A stretch of DNA of 64,000 nt, taken from NCBI RefSeq assembly GCF_031626875.1, contig NZ_JANDMF010000022.1, positions 1 to 64,000 of the forward strand, in the 5' to 3' direction. The translations under genes were made by a program, and so were the position numbers. This document shows, in pieces, positions 17,719-27,026 of the stretch. Under the pieces are notes generated by a model. The model saw only the letters and a program-made list of their open reading frames with translations. It did not search any database and had not been told where the DNA came from. Each line of letters begins with the position of its first letter. Positions within the stretch are counted from its first letter, which is position 1. Origin of the DNA: Clostridium sp031626875 (GTDB taxonomy: Bacteria; Bacillota; Clostridia; Clostridiales; Clostridiaceae).

Positions 17719-18822
17719 TTAATTTACTGGTAATCTAAATTCGAATATAGTTCTATCATTATCACTATAAGCTTCTATCTCTCCATTATGCAATTCTATA
17801 ATATTTTTTGTTATGGCTAGCCCTAATCCAGATCCACCTATATTACTATTTCTTGATTTTTCTATTCTATAAAATCTATCAAATATACATGGTAAATCAA
17901 TTGATGATATTACTTCTCCATAATTTATAACTTGAACTACTGCCATATTCTCCTGAAGCCTTGCTATTACATCAATATAGTAACCATCATGCCCATATTT
18001 AATTGCATTAGTTAATAAATTTTCAAACGCTCTCACTAATTTTTCTGAATCTGCATTTACAATTAGCTTATCATCTGAAAATTTAATTCTTGATTTCATA
18101 TTAGCATGCTTAAATTGATATTCAAAATAAGCAACTACTTGGCCTAATAGTTCCACTAAATTAATATCACTTTTATTTAGTTTAATACTATTATTCTGCA
18201 TTTTAGTAAGCTCAAATAAATCATTTATAAGCAAACTTAAACTCTTGGATTTTTCATATGCTATATTAGCATAATATCTCAGTTCAACTTCATCTTTATA
18301 TTTATCTCCATCGATAATTTCTAAATATCCCATTATAGAGGTTAATGGAGTTCTTAAATCATGTGAAACATTAGTTATTAGTTCATTTTTAGTTTTTTGT
18401 GCTTTCCTCTCTTCTTCAGTTATTTCTTTAAGCTGTGTTGATATACTATTTATATTTTTAGCTAGCTCTTTAATATCTCCTTTTGACTTATCATCTATAA
18501 ATCTATCTAAATCACCACTGGCCATTATTTCAGTTTGATTTATAATATCCATCAAGCTCTTTGTTTTTTTATATGTTATTAAAATGTAAAATATAGAAAA
18601 TAATATTACACCTAAAATTAGATATGTGAAATCTCCCAATATTTCATACTTAATAATCCTCCAATATTCCCAGAAGTAATAAACAAATATTATATTAGTG
18701 TTTCTATATAAATAATCTAAGATTACAGAACTTATACTTATTGTAATACATGTTAACAGCAAAGCTCCTGTAAAATCACCTAGTGTTGATAACCAAAACT
18801 TATACAACCTTCTATTTTTCAA
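17719..18822 (-). CDS. Sensor histidine kinase, VanS/PhoR type
   Basis: Membrane kinase of 367 residues: transmembrane helices at about 13-37 and 64-83 with only a short outer loop, HAMP linker 85-137, phospho-acceptor His154 in NVSHDLRTPL, and an ATPase domain with GGSGLGLAITKNI near the end. The start is TTG, with a GGAGTAGG site inside the end of the regulator gene (11-nt overlap). It phosphorylates the adjacent OmpR-type regulator. The preceding gene is a VanY-like carboxypeptidase, so the signal is probably cell-wall related. Confidence 0.92.
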   Translation of the reverse strand: MKNRRLYKFWLSTLGDFTGALLLTCITISISSVILDYLYRNTNIIFVYYFWEYWRIIKYEILGDFTYLILGVILFSIFYILITYKKTKSLMDIINQTEIMASGDLDRFIDDKSKGDIKELAKNINSISTQLKEITEEERKAQKTKNELITNVSHDLRTPLTSIMGYLEIIDGDKYKDEVELRYYANIAYEKSKSLSLLINDLFELTKMQNNSIKLNKSDINLVELLGQVVAYFEYQFKHANMKSRIKFSDDKLIVNADSEKLVRAFENLLTNAIKYGHDGYYIDVIARLQENMAVVQVINYGEVISSIDLPCIFDRFYRIEKSRNSNIGGSGLGLAITKNIIELHNGEIEAYSDNDRTIFEFRLPVN

Positions 18823-19504
18823 TTTTATAACCTACTCCCCAAACAGTATGAATTATCTCATTACCTTCCATGTATTTTTCTATCTTATCTCTAATTCTAC
18901 TCATATGCACCATAACTGTATTATTAGATTGGTAATAGCTCTCTTTCCACACTCTTTCAAAAATTTCTTCTGCACTAAAAACCCTTCCTCTATTTGTAGC
19001 TAATAAATATAAAATTTCAAATTCTCTTGCTGTTAAAGCTACTTCACTATCTTCTATCATAACCTTATGCTTAATCTTATCTATAACCATTGATTCAATT
19101 CTTATTATGTTGTCTAAAACCTGTATTTTAGTATTTAAGAAATACGTTCTTCTTAATAATGCTCTTATCCTAACCATAAGTTCCAAATTATTAAAAGGCT
19201 TACATAAATAATCATCTGCACCTGTCATAATTCCCTGTATCTTGTCCATATCTTCTGCTTTTGCACTTAGCATAAGAATTGGTATGCCATATTTTTCTCT
19301 TACATTTCTGCAAACTTCTAATCCATCCATCACTGGCATCATTATATCTAAAACTATTAAATGTATTTTTTCAATTTCTAATATTTTTAAAGCTTCTTCT
19401 CCACAACTTGCCTTAAAAACAGTAAACCCATCATTTCTAAGATTTATTTCTAACAAATCTCTTATTTCTTTTTCATCATCTACTACAAGAATATTATTAT
19501 TCAT
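18812..19504 (-). CDS. OmpR/PhoB-family response regulator (VanR-like)
   Basis: Receiver domain with acidic pair DD at 9-10 and phospho-acceptor Asp53 in VLDIMMPV, then a winged helix ending TVWGVGYKIEK. About 230 residues, normal length. The frame extends four codons upstream to a TTG at 19516, but GGGGGA stands 5 nt before the ATG at 19504, so I use that. It is the middle gene of vanY-like, regulator, kinase. The tandem CTTAAG box upstream of the operon may be its own binding site. Confidence 0.93.
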   Translation of the reverse strand: MNNNILVVDDEKEIRDLLEINLRNDGFTVFKASCGEEALKILEIEKIHLIVLDIMMPVMDGLEVCRNVREKYGIPILMLSAKAEDMDKIQGIMTGADDYLCKPFNNLELMVRIRALLRRTYFLNTKIQVLDNIIRIESMVIDKIKHKVMIEDSEVALTAREFEILYLLATNRGRVFSAEEIFERVWKESYYQSNNTVMVHMSRIRDKIEKYMEGNEIIHTVWGVGYKIEK

Positions 19505-19524
19505 CTTATCCCCCAATCATATAT

Positions 19525-20202
19525 CTATTTTTCTAAATACTCCTCCAAGGTTATTTCATTATCATAAATATACTTAGCAGCAGTTTTTCCCACATACCTA
19601 ATATGCCAAGGTTCATATTCTATACCAGTAATGTTTTTTTTACCTGCTGGATACCTTATAATAAAGCCGAATTTATAACAATTTTTTGTAAGCCACTTTG
19701 CTTCTTTTGTTCCATTCACAAAATATTTATCTTTATTAGTAACATCAATACATAAGCCTGTTTGATGCTCGCTAAATCCTGGTTTTGCTACATATGCTAC
19801 TGCAAGTTTTTTACCTTCTACTTTTACTCTATTTTCAAAAATTTCTTCTTGAGATTTATATGATCTATAACCTGAGTTTCCAAGTAATATTATTCCTTCA
19901 TCTTTAGCCTTTTTTATCAATTCTTCTAAAGGCTTTGCTATAATTCCTGCTATATGTTTTTCTTCAAAACTTATTCCATCTGCAAATTCTATTTTGGGAA
20001 TAGTTAAATTTGGAGGCTCATAATCTTTGCTTAATCCATGCTTTTCATTTACTAATAATAATTCTGAATTTACATTTCCTGATACTTGTCTGTCTTTATC
20101 ATTTGAACTTGCACCTCCATTTAAGCTTGTGCAACCTTTGATATAACAAAATGTCCAACTTATCATAATAATTAATATAATCTTTTTCAATTTATTCTTC
20201 AC
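19525..20202 (-). CDS. D-Ala-D-Ala carboxypeptidase, VanY/M15B family
   Basis: Zn peptidase that trims the terminal D-Ala of peptidoglycan stems. Motifs in order: SGYRSYKSQEEIF, FSEHQTGLCIDVT (Zn His and Asp) and EPWHIRYVG (Zn His). An N-terminal hydrophobic segment ends at GCTS, which resembles a lipobox, although Lys at -2 is unusual; at least membrane-anchored. Start is GTG with GGGAGG. First gene of the operon with the two-component system. No VanH/VanA-type ligase lies nearby, so this is wall remodelling rather than a resistance cluster. Confidence 0.9.
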   Translation of the reverse strand: MKNKLKKIILIIMISWTFCYIKGCTSLNGGASSNDKDRQVSGNVNSELLLVNEKHGLSKDYEPPNLTIPKIEFADGISFEEKHIAGIIAKPLEELIKKAKDEGIILLGNSGYRSYKSQEEIFENRVKVEGKKLAVAYVAKPGFSEHQTGLCIDVTNKDKYFVNGTKEAKWLTKNCYKFGFIIRYPAGKKNITGIEYEPWHIRYVGKTAAKYIYDNEITLEEYLEK

Positions 20203-20225
20203 ATTATTCCCTCCCTTTCCAATTC

Positions 20226-20279
20226 ATTATAGGAGAGAGAGTTTACAACATTGATAAAAATTTCTTAAGAAACCTTAAG
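20226..20279 (-). promoter_or_regulatory. Promoter and tandem CTTAAG box of the vanY-like operon
   Basis: Minus strand -10 TATAAT at 20226-20231 with no good -35 at 17 nt. Two CTTAAG hexamers lie upstream at 20264-20269 and 20274-20279, exactly 10 bp apart, the phase at which OmpR-family dimers bind. A weak -35 plus a tandem box is the usual layout of an activator-dependent promoter. The same tandem occurs at 49073-49088 beside the second two-component operon. Confidence 0.5.
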
Positions 20280-20385
20280 TTTATAAGACTGTCTAAAATA
20301 AATGAATTCATATTTTTTTTATAAACTTATATTAACACATTCCATTCCATTTTTTAACACAACAAAAAAACTCACAAATATCAAT

Positions 20386-20605
20386 TTAGATTTTTGTAAG
20401 CTCAAACTGGAAATACATCCTATTTTCATTGTTTTTTAAATCATCTAATCTTTTTCTCTGCTCCTCATTTTTACTACAATTATGTACATGTCCATAAAGA
20501 TGAATTGCATCACCAAAATATCCTTGCCATTCTAAAATTGGATAATGGAATAAAATTAACAATATTACTATGATAAAAATGTGTGTCTGATGTAAAATAA
20601 ATCAT
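20386..20605 (-). pseudogene. Metallophosphoesterase pseudogene with internal deletion
   Basis: A strong AAGGAGG site and ATG at 20605 begin MIYFTSDTHFYHSNIVNF, the first metal-binding motif (DTHF.H) of calcineurin-like phosphoesterases. After about 17 codons the homology jumps, in another frame, to the C-terminal motifs FHYPILEW and HLYGHVHN, and runs to a stop at 20386. About 100 residues of the domain are missing. In the original frame translation stops after 31 residues. It directly follows the aldo/keto reductase gene and was probably the last gene of that operon. Confidence 0.8.
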
Positions 20606-20633
20606 TACTTTCCTCCTTATTTGTTAGCTTTAG

Positions 20634-21707
20634 TTATATATACGAATTTCTAACATGAATATATATTAATTCTCTTACCATATCCACAGTTTTAGGTATA
20701 TCTATTTCATATGGGCACTCTTTCATACATGTCATATTTGTACACTTTTTACACCTATATGCACTTTCATTTATACTCATATCAAGTTTTCTAAGAGCCC
20801 AATAATCTTTCCCCATGAAATAATAATTATACTGCCTAAAAAGTATATGTATTTCAGTTCCATATACACATCTACACCTTTGACACCTATCGCAAAAAAT
20901 TGGCTTAAAACTCTTTTCAAGCTCTGATATTACCTCTAAAAAACTTGGTCTATTATAATTTTCAGGTTCTATTAATCCTTCATTTGCTTGTTCCTTTGTT
21001 CCAATTCCTATTAATGCACTTGAAATAGGATATGAAAGCACTCCAGATATTAGTTTCTCCACTGAGAAGAATGATGGTAGTATTCCTGCTGCATAAACTT
21101 TATTTAGAATAAATCCCTTTTCTCTAAACAGTGTTTCTCCTTCTATTCTATCTAGCATGCCTCTTTCAAAAATATTCCCACTTCCTTGAAGCACATCTAC
21201 CCTATTGTCTTTTGCACCTCTTAATAATATGTCATAATAGTGTGTCGCTACCCCTATAAATCTTATTTTACCTTCTGCCTTCAATTCATTTAAAGCATCT
21301 ATTGCCCCATATTTTCCAAATGTAACATCTTCATTACCTTCATCTACTTGATGCACAAAATATATATCTGAATATGTTCCTAGATTCTCGCAGGATTTAT
21401 TTACAGCTTCATACATCTCATCTCCAGTAAAAAATCTTGCCTTATCTGATATGATAATCTTCTCTCTTCCTATCTTACCAGCAAACTTTCCTAATTTTAT
21501 TTCTGCATCTCCATACTCAGGTACTATTGCTGTATCATAAAAGTTACAACCTAAATTAAATGCATGTTTCATTATATCTATTGCCGTTTCTTCATCTGGA
21601 CTATAGTAATCTGGTAAAACAGGTACATTACCACTAAGTATAGGAATGGTACCAAATGAAATTTCAGATACTTTTACCCCTGTTTTTCCTAAATATCTAT
21701 ACCTCAT
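20634..21707 (-). CDS. Aldo/keto reductase with C-terminal Fe-S domain
   Basis: NAD(P)H-dependent oxidoreductase of 357 residues. The AKR barrel starts at RYLGKTGVKVSEISFGT; the catalytic elements are NFYDTA (Asp, with Tyr soon after in PEYG), SDKA (Lys) and YFVHQVDE (His). The C-terminal 80 residues hold two Cys groups: CQRCRC at about 275 and CKKCTNMTCMKECPYEIDIP at about 325, a 4Fe-4S ferredoxin-like tail seen in many clostridial AKRs. It overlaps the LRR gene by 4 nt (ATGA). Substrate unknown. Confidence 0.88.
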   Translation of the reverse strand: MRYRYLGKTGVKVSEISFGTIPILSGNVPVLPDYYSPDEETAIDIMKHAFNLGCNFYDTAIVPEYGDAEIKLGKFAGKIGREKIIISDKARFFTGDEMYEAVNKSCENLGTYSDIYFVHQVDEGNEDVTFGKYGAIDALNELKAEGKIRFIGVATHYYDILLRGAKDNRVDVLQGSGNIFERGMLDRIEGETLFREKGFILNKVYAAGILPSFFSVEKLISGVLSYPISSALIGIGTKEQANEGLIEPENYNRPSFLEVISELEKSFKPIFCDRCQRCRCVYGTEIHILFRQYNYYFMGKDYWALRKLDMSINESAYRCKKCTNMTCMKECPYEIDIPKTVDMVRELIYIHVRNSYI

Positions 21708-24700
21708 AGCTCCCCACCAAAACTAAAAGAATCATCTTCTACTAAAGTATTTTCTAATAATTTTTTTGAATTAAGATTTGAACACCATGCAAAAGTTCTT
21801 GATTCAATACTTTCAAGTCCTATTGGAAAATTTATTTCCTTCAAACTATAACAAAATGCAAAGGCTTCTTTTCTTATATTCTTTAATGTTGATGGTAACA
21901 CCACTCTTTCCAAACTTTTGCATCTGTAAAATGTTTTTTCTGGAATTTCAGTAATACCTTCTGGTATAATAATATTTTTTAAGGATGAACAATTATCAAA
22001 AGCTCTCAATCCTATATATTCAAGTTTATCTGAAAGCTCTATACTTTCTAATGAATAGCAAGCTTGAAAAGCAAACTTTTCTATTCTTTTCACACTCTCT
22101 GCATTTTTTACTGACACAAGAGATTTACATTGCTCAAAAGCACTTTTACCAATTATTTCAGTATCTTTTGTCAAATTTATATATGTGAGTAAATGACTGC
22201 TTTTAAACACATTATCTCCAATATCAGTTATTCCATCTATCAGATTTAATTTTTTAATATTTCCTGTACATTCAACTAACTTATTGCTTTCATTTGTTTT
22301 AAAACAATTTAAACAGTCCATAAATATTTGCTTTACACTTTTATGTAACGCTTCATTATCTCTATCTGAAATATTTTCTAATTTATATTCTTTTCCATCA
22401 GCAGTAACTACCTTTTTTAGATTAATACAATTTCTAAATGCATATTGTTCTATAATTGTTTTTGAAGAAGAAAAAGTTACTCCTGTCAAGTCATAACAAT
22501 TCACAAAAGCCCATCCTGAAACCAACTTTACATAGTCAGGTATTATTACATCTCCTTTACAAAAAGATGCATCAATTAATATGTTATTTATAATTACCAT
22601 ATCATTTTCTATTCTTTTATTCTCTAACCATGTTGTATTGTAAAAAGCTCTTTCTCCAATATATTCTACACTTTCAGGAATATATATTTCCTCAAGTGTC
22701 ATGGCATCTTTAAAGACTTCATTTTCAATTCTTTTGATGCCATTTGGAATGTGTATACATACTCCTTTATTTATATACCTTAATATAGACAAATTTTCAT
22801 CTATATCAAAACAACTCATAGCATTACTATATATCTCTTTTATTATGTCAGGAATTTCTTTTTTTAATATTACTAAATAATCTTCTGTAGAATAATAAAT
22901 ATCTTCAATTCCTATTTCTTTAATTGCAGTACATCCTGCAAAAGCATAACTTCCAAATATAAACGCTTCAGATGTTAATCGAATTTTTTCTAAACCACTA
23001 CAATCCTCAAAACAATGAGCTGAAATATATGTTGTACTATTTAAACAAATACATTTTAATGAAATACAACCATAAAAAGCTTCTTCTTCTATCTGCTTTA
23101 TATTTTTAAACTCAAAATTTTTTAATGATTTACATTCATAAAAGCAACCTTTACCTATATGTTCTAACTCTTTACATTTGCATACCTCAAGAGATCTACA
23201 TCCACAAAATGCTTCTTTTCCAAAAGTTGTTGTGCCTTTAAATGTAATATACTTAAGATTTGTACAATACGAAAATGTCCCAGTTCCTATTTCTTGAACA
23301 TATCCACCTACCTCTATTAATGACACACATTTTTCAAATGCTCTCTTGGCAATATTTCTTAATGATGCTGGAAAATCAACTTTTTTTATGTTTCTACATC
23401 CAGAAAAAGCACCTTCACCTATATTTATAAGACTTTGTGGAAATACGACACTAGTTATATTATCATTTCTTGAAAAAGCATATGGCAAAATATTTACTAC
23501 ACCTTCTGGAATTATTATCTCCCCTACAAACTCTTTGCCATCAACAACTGTATTTGATATTATGACAAGCTTTGAATTACTTTTTAATTTCTCTAAAAAA
23601 GCAGTATTTCTAAAAGCATCTGCCTGTATATCTACACAGTTTACCATAATATTTTCAAGTCTTTTGCAACCACTAAAAGCATTTTCACCTATATATAAAG
23701 CATCTCTTGATGGAACTTTTAATATTTCACTACATCCATAAAATGCATTATCATGTATATATGTAATTTCACCTTCTGCTATAACCTTTTCTAATGATGT
23801 GCAATATGAAAAAACTCCTTCTTCAAGCTTTGCTATACTGTTAGGTAGTATAACTTCTTTAATAGAGGTACACCCACAAAAACACCTTGCTCCAATTCTT
23901 TTAAGCGATTTAGGTAATTTTATAGATGTAATTTTTGTATTTCCATAAAAAGCTCCTCCTGCAATAATAGTTGTTCCCTCTGGAATTACAACATCTCCAG
24001 AAAGGCTTTTCCCATCCATAAAAATGTTGCTATCTTCTATATTATTCTTTATATAAATACTATCTTCAAAAGCATTTCTACCAATATACTCAATAGATTT
24101 TGGAAGGTTAACATATTTTAGCGATGTACATCTAAATGCAAATTTATCTCCAATAGATTTTACTCCATCACAAAAAGTTAACTTGTTCAATTTATTACAT
24201 TCTGAAAGTATATCAGTACCACATTCCTTTGAATCACAATCAATAATTGCCTGTCTTATACCTGATTTTGTAAACACATTATTTCCAAGCCTATTCAATG
24301 ACTTTGGTAAATATATTTCTTTTATACAGCTACATTTATAGAAAGCCAAATCTCCTATACTCTTCAACTTTTCTGGGAATTGTATATTCTTTAATGAGTT
24401 ACAACCATAAAAAGCTTGATTGCTAATTTCTCTTAATTGATTTCCAAACCTAACATCACTTAAATTTTTGCATCTATTAAATGTGGATTTTTCTATCAAA
24501 GTCAGTGTTTCAGGTAATTCTATCGATTTAATTTTTACACAATTTTCAAAAGCAGATTCACCTAGCTTCTCCAATCCTTCTTGAAGATTTATTGTTTGTA
24601 AAAGCAAACAATCCATAAATGCTCCTTCATGAATTTCTTTTATAGACCTTGGTAAAATTACTCTCCCAATTGCTTCATTTCCTGCAAAAGCTTTTTCTCC

Positions 24701-25738
24701 AATTACTGTTATTCCTTCTGGAACAGCTACTCTCTCCTCATTTCCTCTGTATTTAATCAATGTAGTGCCACTAATAAAAAAGTTATTTAGTAGTTGTGAA
24801 TGAATTATATGTACTATTGGATGAATATTCTCATCATATGTATTCAAATGCCCTTTAATTTCATATGTACTTCCATCTGACAATGTAATAAATTTTAATG
24901 TTGTACAGTTTTTAAAAGCATCAGAACTTATATTAACTTTATCATTAGCAAACTCTATTCTCTCTAAATTTATGCAATTTCTAAATGCCCTACTCCCAAT
25001 TTCAGTTAGAGTTTTAGGAAGTTTTATAGAAATCACACCCTTTTTATCAAAGAAACAACTTTTCCCAATAGCAGTTATTCCCTTTGGAACATCTATATCT
25101 TTCACATTTATAAGAAATCTTGATAAAATTCCGTTTTCTATTTCCATCATTCTATATATATCTTTAGCAATTGCTTTAATTACAGGATGAACATCTGAAT
25201 TTGATGATATTATTTCAATTGCACTTTCCATATTAAAAATAGCTCCATCACTTAAAGTTATTTTAGAAATTTTCCCGCATCCTGTAAACACATCACATAT
25301 GGATGATATATCCAAATCACATGAGACTTCTACATTTTTTAGATTCACATCATTTGAAAACACTTGTTTACCTAGATGTTTTATCCCTAGCATAGAAACA
25401 TATTCAAGATTATCACAATATAGAAACACACAGTTACTGAGACTTTTTATTGATAAGGGTAATTCTACTCTTTCTAAAGAATGGCAACGATGAAAAGCAT
25501 ATTCTCCTATAAATTTAAGATTTGAAGGAAAGTTGATTTTTTTTAATTTTCTACATCCTTTAAAGGCAGTATCCATAATATCTGTTATAGTTTCAGGAAG
25601 AATTATTTCTTCTATAGATGCACACCCTTTAAATGCTCCTTTGCCTATTACTTTAACTTTCTCTGGAACAATAACTTTAGCCTCTCTAAGTGTATATCTT
25701 TCTAAAATTCCATTCTTTATAATAAATCCTGCTTCCAT
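21704..25738 (-). CDS. Giant BspA-like leucine-rich repeat protein without signal peptide
   Basis: 1344 residues made almost wholly of BspA/TpLRR (LRR_5) repeats of 22-24 residues with the pattern I..GAF.GC.SL..I.LP..L..I, starting at residue about 20. Groups of repeats are separated by short non-repeat spacers that open with phrases such as VPEGITVIGEKAF or IPEGTTIIAGGAF. There is no signal peptide, transmembrane helix or sorting motif, whereas most BspA proteins are exported. Start ATG overlaps the dus stop (TAATG), with GGAAAGAGG as ribosome site. LRR_5 proteins bind other proteins; a cytoplasmic scaffold is my inference. Confidence 0.9.
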   Translation of the reverse strand: MEAGFIIKNGILERYTLREAKVIVPEKVKVIGKGAFKGCASIEEIILPETITDIMDTAFKGCRKLKKINFPSNLKFIGEYAFHRCHSLERVELPLSIKSLSNCVFLYCDNLEYVSMLGIKHLGKQVFSNDVNLKNVEVSCDLDISSICDVFTGCGKISKITLSDGAIFNMESAIEIISSNSDVHPVIKAIAKDIYRMMEIENGILSRFLINVKDIDVPKGITAIGKSCFFDKKGVISIKLPKTLTEIGSRAFRNCINLERIEFANDKVNISSDAFKNCTTLKFITLSDGSTYEIKGHLNTYDENIHPIVHIIHSQLLNNFFISGTTLIKYRGNEERVAVPEGITVIGEKAFAGNEAIGRVILPRSIKEIHEGAFMDCLLLQTINLQEGLEKLGESAFENCVKIKSIELPETLTLIEKSTFNRCKNLSDVRFGNQLREISNQAFYGCNSLKNIQFPEKLKSIGDLAFYKCSCIKEIYLPKSLNRLGNNVFTKSGIRQAIIDCDSKECGTDILSECNKLNKLTFCDGVKSIGDKFAFRCTSLKYVNLPKSIEYIGRNAFEDSIYIKNNIEDSNIFMDGKSLSGDVVIPEGTTIIAGGAFYGNTKITSIKLPKSLKRIGARCFCGCTSIKEVILPNSIAKLEEGVFSYCTSLEKVIAEGEITYIHDNAFYGCSEILKVPSRDALYIGENAFSGCKRLENIMVNCVDIQADAFRNTAFLEKLKSNSKLVIISNTVVDGKEFVGEIIIPEGVVNILPYAFSRNDNITSVVFPQSLINIGEGAFSGCRNIKKVDFPASLRNIAKRAFEKCVSLIEVGGYVQEIGTGTFSYCTNLKYITFKGTTTFGKEAFCGCRSLEVCKCKELEHIGKGCFYECKSLKNFEFKNIKQIEEEAFYGCISLKCICLNSTTYISAHCFEDCSGLEKIRLTSEAFIFGSYAFAGCTAIKEIGIEDIYYSTEDYLVILKKEIPDIIKEIYSNAMSCFDIDENLSILRYINKGVCIHIPNGIKRIENEVFKDAMTLEEIYIPESVEYIGERAFYNTTWLENKRIENDMVIINNILIDASFCKGDVIIPDYVKLVSGWAFVNCYDLTGVTFSSSKTIIEQYAFRNCINLKKVVTADGKEYKLENISDRDNEALHKSVKQIFMDCLNCFKTNESNKLVECTGNIKKLNLIDGITDIGDNVFKSSHLLTYINLTKDTEIIGKSAFEQCKSLVSVKNAESVKRIEKFAFQACYSLESIELSDKLEYIGLRAFDNCSSLKNIIIPEGITEIPEKTFYRCKSLERVVLPSTLKNIRKEAFAFCYSLKEINFPIGLESIESRTFAWCSNLNSKKLLENTLVEDDSFSFGGEL

Positions 25739-26727
25739 TAATCCAGCCTCTTTCCTTCATCAAATATTTTTTTTATAGTATATTTTAGTTCCTCTATATT
25801 ACCACATTTATATAATTCATCTTTATACTGTCTAGTTTCCTTTTGTGCTCTCACCCAATATGCTGCAATTTTTTTAATATATGCAATTGTGAAGGTTTCA
25901 TCATAATATTTTGCTGTTAAATCAACCTGTTCAATTAAAAATGTATATTTACTTTTTTTAATTTCTTTATGGGTAAGTTCACTAAATATAAATGGATTTT
26001 CAATAGCATATCTTGCAATCATCACCCCATCTGCTCCTGTAAGATCCATCATCTTTTTTGCATCCTCTGCAGAAAAAACACCTCCATTTGCAATTACAGG
26101 TATTTTAACAACTGATTTTGCCTCCTCTATTTGGTCAAAATATGGATCCCCATAATACATCATATTTCTACTTCTTCCATGAACAGTAATCATATCTGCC
26201 CCTGAATCTTCGCACACCTTTGCAAATTCTGCTGCAATCATTTTATCCTCTAGAATTCCCACACGAAATTTTACAGTAACTACTTTACCACTCTTTTTGC
26301 AACCTTTAATAATTTCTGATGATTTTTTTAAATCTGCAAGAAGAGCACTTCCTTGCCCACTTTTAAATACATTTGGTACTGGACACCCCATATTTATATC
26401 TATTATGTCAAACTCTTGGAGATAATCACTTATTGCCATTTTCTCTATTATCCTTGGATCAGAACCTATTAATTGAGCTGCTTTTATCTTTTCTTTTTCA
26501 GTTGTAAAAAGTAATTTTCTAGTCTCTTTATCTTGATATCTAAGAGCATTACAGTTTACCATCTCTGTAAAGCACAATCCTGCACCTAGTTCACTACACA
26601 TAATTCTAAAAGGATAACAAGTATAACTAGCAAGAGGCGCCATAAGAACATTTGATGGTAGCACTATATTTCCAATTCTTAATTCTTTTATCTCCAAATT
26701 AAACACTCTCCCTACAAACATATTCAC
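25738..26727 (-). CDS. dus: tRNA-dihydrouridine synthase family protein
   Basis: FMN-dependent reductase that makes dihydrouridine in tRNA. Visible: LMAPLASYT (FMN loop), INMGCPVPNVFKSGQGSALL with the catalytic Cys in GCP, VKFRVG, TVHGRSR and PVIANGGVF. About 320 residues, usual length. The frame opens with GTG at 26727; ATG at 26721 and TTG at 26697 (AGGGAG ten nt before it) are alternatives, and family alignments favour the last. First gene of the operon dus - LRR - AKR. VLMAPLAS instead of MAPMAGVT marks a divergent branch. Confidence 0.88.
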   Translation of the reverse strand: MNMFVGRVFNLEIKELRIGNIVLPSNVLMAPLASYTCYPFRIMCSELGAGLCFTEMVNCNALRYQDKETRKLLFTTEKEKIKAAQLIGSDPRIIEKMAISDYLQEFDIIDINMGCPVPNVFKSGQGSALLADLKKSSEIIKGCKKSGKVVTVKFRVGILEDKMIAAEFAKVCEDSGADMITVHGRSRNMMYYGDPYFDQIEEAKSVVKIPVIANGGVFSAEDAKKMMDLTGADGVMIARYAIENPFIFSELTHKEIKKSKYTFLIEQVDLTAKYYDETFTIAYIKKIAAYWVRAQKETRQYKDELYKCGNIEELKYTIKKIFDEGKRLD

Positions 26728-26803
26728 TTTTTAATAGTATACTATATTTTTCTATGAATTTATGTTTTTATAATAATTTGCATAAATACTCCTCAGATTA
26801 TTT

Positions 26804-26831
26804 AGGACATTTTGTAATTTTATGTTATAAT
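26804..26831 (+). promoter_or_regulatory. Cellulase promoter
   Basis: AGGACA, 16 nt, TATAAT with TGT just before it (extended -10). The start would lie near 26838, leaving a leader of about 190 nt before the cellulase. Confidence 0.55.
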
Positions 26832-26913
26832 GCCTTTATAATATTTTACTTCATATGTTATTTTATTACAAATAACTACATTTTTATCTATTTTGTATTT
26901 AAAAATAATTACG

Positions 26914-26964
26914 AAAGGAGTGATGAATAGTCGCCTTTGGCTAAGTTTTTGGAAATATAAATGA
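26914..26964 (+). other. Possible leader peptide or structured leader of the cellulase gene
   Basis: AAAGGAG is followed at once by GTGATG and a 13-codon frame (MNSRLWLSFWKYK) ending at 26964. The patch AGTCGCCTTTGGCTAAG is clearly richer in G+C than its surroundings. The ribosome site is too close to the ATG to be convincing. I do not recognise a riboswitch here. Confidence 0.3.
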
Positions 26965-27026
26965 TAAAACAGAAAACTAAAATATTATTAAACACATGAT
27001 AAATCATTTACACTGGGGGGATTAAT

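Noticed and set aside
17719..20202. Vancomycin resistance cluster
   Set aside because: Only VanY-, VanR- and VanS-like genes occur; vanH, the D-Ala-D-Lac/Ser ligase and vanX are missing.
21704..25738. Repeats in the long gene as a CRISPR or DNA satellite
   Set aside because: The periodicity is of protein LRR units (22-24 residues) in one open frame, with divergent DNA.
26914..26964. Known riboswitch (c-di-GMP, preQ1 and others)
   Set aside because: None of the conserved cores that I know is present; kept only as an unexplained leader.
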